From the NCBI GenBank assembly GCA_964437425.1, contig CAYTGO010000043.1:1-26209 (forward strand): a DNA stretch of 26,209 bases. The letters are read 5' to 3'. Source of the stretch: Scalindua sp964437425 (GTDB lineage Bacteria; Planctomycetota; Brocadiia; Brocadiales; Scalinduaceae). Every line of letters starts with the position of its first letter. The first letter of the stretch is position 1. The notes beneath the pieces were generated by a model. That model saw only the letters and a list, made by a program, of their open reading frames with translations. It was not told the origin of the DNA and made no database searches. This document shows positions 23,357 through 26,209 of the stretch, one piece after another. The position numbers and the translations under genes are program-made.

Positions 23357-24280
23357 ATGATGTCTATAAATAATAAATACCCTTTCGTTTCCATCGTGAT
23401 TCCGACCCTCAACAGGAAAGGGGATATTGTTGAGTGTCTTGATTCTCTTCTAAATCTTGATTATCCAAAGAGTAAGATAGAGTTGGTTATTTGGGATAAT
23501 GGTTCGACTGACGGAACCCTGGAAGCAGTAGAGTCTAAAAGCAAGGAAATGACTCATAAAGGTTTTTTTAAAGTGGAGTTGATTAGGAACCAGCAGAATC
23601 TCGGGCCGTATGTTCCTTATAATCAAGTGCAATCAAAATTAAGCAGAGAAAGTCAATATATTTTAGGTTTGGACGATGATGTTGTTTTAGACAAAAATTG
23701 TTTAGTAAGATTAATAGAAGTGACAAGAGTAGATACATGTGTGGGAGTTGTGGGAGGGTGTATTAAATATTTTGATTTTCCTGACAAAACGATACTCAGT
23801 GGCGGCTGGATCAACTGGTGGCTTGGAAGATTTATTGACTTGAATACTGACAAGCTAACTAAATGCGATTACGTTATAGGATGCTGTTGGCTCATTGACA
23901 AGGATATTTTCAATGCAATCGGGGGGTTTGACGAAGATTATTTTACCATGCACTGGGAAATGGACTTTTGTAATCGCGTACAAAAAAGAGGGTTTAATAT
24001 CTATTATCAACCTGAAGCGATAGTAAAGCATAAGATTCCATTGAAGGGTAAGAGAGAAGGGCTGTACTACTTGTATAGAAACAAGTTGCTGTTGATAAGG
24101 AAGAATGCCTCTCCTTTGCAAAAACTGACATCGCTGACATTGTACTCCTTATTCTGGCTGCCCAGGATTATTCTACAGTCATTGATGGTCAATAAGAGAA
24201 TAAACGATAAAGAGATAAGAATGGTACTGAAGGCTGTCTTTCACGGAATTATTGGTAAAACGGGAAAACAGGAAATATAG
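23357..24280 (+). CDS. GT2-family glycosyltransferase
   Basis: A 307-residue GT-A enzyme. The start is one of two adjacent ATGs behind AAAGGA. Motifs in order: VSIVIPTLNR (11-20), VIWDNGSTDGT (D47), NLGPYVPYNQ, and the metal-binding LGLDDDVV (D106-D108). The acceptor region is GGFDEDYFTMHWEMDFCNRV, with WEMD in place of the usual WEDVDW. The C-terminal 60 residues are basic and hydrophobic (LYRNKLLLIRKNAS and a span near 260-275), suggesting membrane contact. The pattern is closest to rhamnosyltransferase-like GT2 proteins, but the NLG motif is followed by P where donors of that branch have FA, so the sugar is uncertain. It starts a new transcript after the convergent pair. Confidence 0.9.
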   Translation: MMSINNKYPFVSIVIPTLNRKGDIVECLDSLLNLDYPKSKIELVIWDNGSTDGTLEAVESKSKEMTHKGFFKVELIRNQQNLGPYVPYNQVQSKLSRESQYILGLDDDVVLDKNCLVRLIEVTRVDTCVGVVGGCIKYFDFPDKTILSGGWINWWLGRFIDLNTDKLTKCDYVIGCCWLIDKDIFNAIGGFDEDYFTMHWEMDFCNRVQKRGFNIYYQPEAIVKHKIPLKGKREGLYYLYRNKLLLIRKNASPLQKLTSLTLYSLFWLPRIILQSLMVNKRINDKEIRMVLKAVFHGIIGKTGKQEI

Positions 24281-24335
24281 TTATATGATGATTCCAGACA
24301 TATAAGAAGCTTATATTTAAGAACAGGAAAGAAAA

Positions 24336-24413
24336 ATGGGTACTTTTTTTAACAATATGATCGTAATAATTTTATATCAGTTAGTCATCTTAAAACTAGT
24401 AGCGGCTCTCTAA
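24336..24413 (+). CDS. Candidate 25-residue hydrophobic microprotein
   Basis: Within the 292-bp gap between two glycosyltransferase genes, AGGAAAG stands about 6 bases before an ATG that opens MGTFFNNMIVIILYQLVILK, then LVAAL and TAA. The product would be one short membrane helix. The spacing is good, but AT-rich noncoding DNA makes such frames by chance, and there is no second line of support. The rest of the gap shows nothing. Confidence 0.25.
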   Translation: MGTFFNNMIVIILYQLVILKLVAAL

Positions 24414-24572
24414 AAATAATATAGGTTTATCCTTAATGTTTTCCTTAAAAGTTTTGGTGTAATAAAATATTCCTTACTGTATATCAAGATTTCATTTTAA
24501 GTGCCATCTTGTTAGTTGGATACAGGATTTATATTAGTTGTATCTAATTCGCGAAAGTCATATGCATAGCCA

Positions 24573-25706
24573 ATGAAACGTAAAATTCTCTATATAATTG
24601 ACAGCCTGGAGTTTGGTGGTGGGGAGAGGCTTGTCTCCCAGCTGATCAATAGGCTGTGCAAAGACAAATTTATGATTACAGTAGCCTGTCATCCGACAGG
24701 AGCGTTTATGGAAAAGATTGAAGGAAGTGGAGTGCAGGCTAAATCTGTAGATATGAGAAATAGATATAGCCTTAAGGTTATTTTGCAATTGGTCGGTTTA
24801 ATGAAAAGAGACAAGATAGATATTGTACACAGTCTGGGGGCACGTGCAGATTTTTTTGCCAGAATGGCTGCAAAATTAGCTAGAGTTCCTGTTGTTGTCT
24901 CAACTGTAGCAATGCCTGTAGAAGGTTTTGATGTGGGCCCTTTAAGAAAAAAGGTATATAGTTTTTTTAACCGATTTTCTGAGAGATACGTAGACCTGCT
25001 TATAGTAGATTCTGAAGTCACAAGGAATATCTTGATCAATAGGCGCAGGATACCAACTGATAAGGTAGTAAGAATTTATAATGGTATTGAACTGAAAGAG
25101 TATCAATTGGGTAGTTCTGGCAAATCCATCAGTAAGATCAGAAATGAGTTTGGTATTGATGAAGGGGTGTTCCTGATTGGTGCAATAGGCAGGATGGTCT
25201 GGCAAAAGGGATTTGACTATTTGATTGAAGCAATACCTGAGGTATCAAAAGAATATCCTGAGGCAAGATTTTTATTAGTTGGTGATGGGCCTCTAAAAAA
25301 CGAGTTGAAGGTGAAAAGTATAAAGTTGAAGGTTGAAGATAAAGTAGTTTTTACTAGATTTAGGAAAGATCTCAAGAACGTTTTATCTACTATTGATTTG
25401 TTAATAATTCCTTCCCTCCAAGAAAGTTTTCCCATAATAACCCTTGATGCCATGGCTATGGCTAAACCCATTATTGCTACCAGAATTGGTGGGATAATAG
25501 AGCAGATCACTGATGGTGAAAATGGAATTCTAATACCACCGGGAGATCCATCTGCGCTTGCAAAGGCAATTATAGTTGCTATTAATAACAAAGAACTCTG
25601 CAGAAACTTAGGATTGATGGCAAGAAGAAGGGTCGGCGAATCATTTTCATTAAAGAAGATGGTCGCAGAAATGGAGAATGTTTATCAATCGTTGCTTCTA
25701 ACTTGA
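24573..25706 (+). CDS. GT4-family glycosyltransferase
   Basis: A 377-residue GT-B enzyme. N-terminal domain: ILYIIDSLEFGGGERLVSQL, with the GGGE loop common in GT4 enzymes, and VHSLGARADFFARMAAKLA. Donor domain: FLIGAIGRMVWQKGFDYLIE (near 209-228), ARFLLVGDGPLKNEL, and IPSLQESFPIITLDAMAMAKPIIATRIGG, where the second Glu of E-x7-E is Asp (ESFPIITLD), a conservative change. Near residues 246-256 the segment LKVKSIKLKVE is encoded by a near-tandem GTGAAAAGTATAAAGTTGAA run, unusual for this position. The enzyme should be active; the sugar is unknown. It ends convergent with the epimerase gene. Confidence 0.92.
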   Translation: MKRKILYIIDSLEFGGGERLVSQLINRLCKDKFMITVACHPTGAFMEKIEGSGVQAKSVDMRNRYSLKVILQLVGLMKRDKIDIVHSLGARADFFARMAAKLARVPVVVSTVAMPVEGFDVGPLRKKVYSFFNRFSERYVDLLIVDSEVTRNILINRRRIPTDKVVRIYNGIELKEYQLGSSGKSISKIRNEFGIDEGVFLIGAIGRMVWQKGFDYLIEAIPEVSKEYPEARFLLVGDGPLKNELKVKSIKLKVEDKVVFTRFRKDLKNVLSTIDLLIIPSLQESFPIITLDAMAMAKPIIATRIGGIIEQITDGENGILIPPGDPSALAKAIIVAINNKELCRNLGLMARRRVGESFSLKKMVAEMENVYQSLLLT

Positions 25707-25778
25707 TGTATCCTTTCCCTCTGCTAGAAGGAATAAAAGAAGGGGCAATTATAGATCTTGTCAGAACTAATACTTGTA

Positions 25779-26209
25779 TTACCAGTAGTGTGATTTATAT
25801 TTTGTATAATATTCGAATGTTTTCTTGATACCATTTTTTAAACCCATAGCAGGTTTCCACTCTATCGTATTGCATATTTTTTTTATATTTGTAACATAAT
25901 CTCCAGTCTCAACATTGATATAATTATCAGGCCATGGTATATATTCTATAGTTCCGCTGCCTACAATATCTACAACAGTTCCGACCATATCCTTGAATTT
26001 TGTTCCGACACCACTGCCCATATTATAAACTTCACCATTGCATTTAGGATTAGTAGAAGCCAGTAAAAGGGCATCGGTAAGATCATCGACATAAATATAA
26101 TCACGTAGCTGCTCGCCATTGCCAAAAACTTCTATTGTATTACCTTCCATTGCTTGCCTGATAAACCAATTAATCATTGAGTACTTGTGATGCTTCATTT
26201 GAGAGCGAG
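25779..26209 (-). CDS. NAD-dependent sugar epimerase/dehydratase, C-terminal part
   Basis: The gene runs off the window end. Its visible 142 or so residues open with RSQMKHHKYSMINWFIRQAM, so coding continues upstream of the Met at 26198. Motifs GNGEQLRDYIYVDDLTDALL and GEVYNMGSGVGTKFKDMVGT are characteristic of extended short-chain dehydrogenases such as UDP-glucose 4-epimerase and dTDP-glucose 4,6-dehydratase. R-D-[YF]-[IV]-[YH]-V-D-D is the conserved substrate-domain motif. The Rossmann NAD site and catalytic Y-x3-K lie outside the window. It would make a nucleotide sugar for the transferases of this locus. The 72-bp convergent gap to the GT4 gene holds no clear terminator. Confidence 0.85.
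   Translation of the reverse strand, partial: RSQMKHHKYSMINWFIRQAMEGNTIEVFGNGEQLRDYIYVDDLTDALLLASTNPKCNGEVYNMGSGVGTKFKDMVGTVVDIVGSGTIEYIPWPDNYINVETGDYVTNIKKICNTIEWKPAMGLKNGIKKTFEYYTKYKSHYW

Noticed and set aside
25707..25778. Bidirectional terminator between convergent genes
   Set aside because: Only a 5-bp TCCTT/AAGGA stem with a long loop and no T run was found.

Overview
The window comes from an AT-rich bacterial chromosome whose genes use ordinary ATG, GTG and TTG starts, with AGGAGG-type ribosome binding sites in front of some of them. I cannot fix the species. Low GC, many dispersed repeats and a large glycan locus with fused and degenerate enzymes would fit an environmental Gram-negative such as a planctomycete of the anammox group, but that is a guess from general character and not from a marker gene. 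No rRNA, tRNA or CRISPR array was seen.

Region 1 (1-3395): the 3' end of a comM/yifB-type Mg-chelatase-like ATPase gene converges on a two-component operon read on the minus strand: a membrane GAF-PAS histidine kinase followed by a stand-alone receiver protein. A diverged copy of the last 68 bp of comM lies just beyond the operon, so the operon is bracketed by direct repeats of the comM 3' end. The second copy abuts a decapitated XRE-type helix-turn-helix gene.

Region 2 (3400-6110): a run of small minus-strand genes of unknown function, most with a good ribosome binding site, plus a 43-residue N-terminal fragment of a tyrosine recombinase. Two copies of a roughly 32-bp direct repeat bracket one of the small genes. 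This looks like an eroded accessory or cassette-like island.

Region 3 (6110-6840): a repeat-dense intergenic region. It holds two copies of an element made of nested hairpins, five modules in all, whose stems differ between copies by compensatory changes. They flank a patch of CACCGCAAAG- and ATCCGTG-type dispersed repeat. A sigma70-like promoter follows, leading into a secreted or membrane TPR protein with four tandem 20-residue His/Lys-rich repeats.

Region 4 (8022-26209): a large surface-glycan locus. It encodes two polysaccharide deacetylase-like proteins (the second lacks the catalytic residues), a Wzx-like flippase, a methyltransferase-glycosyltransferase fusion, GT2 and GT4 glycosyltransferases, a methyltransferase, a CDP-alcohol phosphatidyltransferase with an altered signature, and a frameshifted small gene. 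A trio follows: a small DPGS membrane protein, a kinase-like plus methyltransferase protein, and a membrane sulfatase/phosphatase-superfamily enzyme. A convergent SGNH-like protein, two more glycosyltransferases and the end of a sugar-nucleotide epimerase/dehydratase complete it. Together they would build, decorate (methyl, deacetyl, possibly phospho-polyol or lipid-linked groups) and export a cell-surface polysaccharide.
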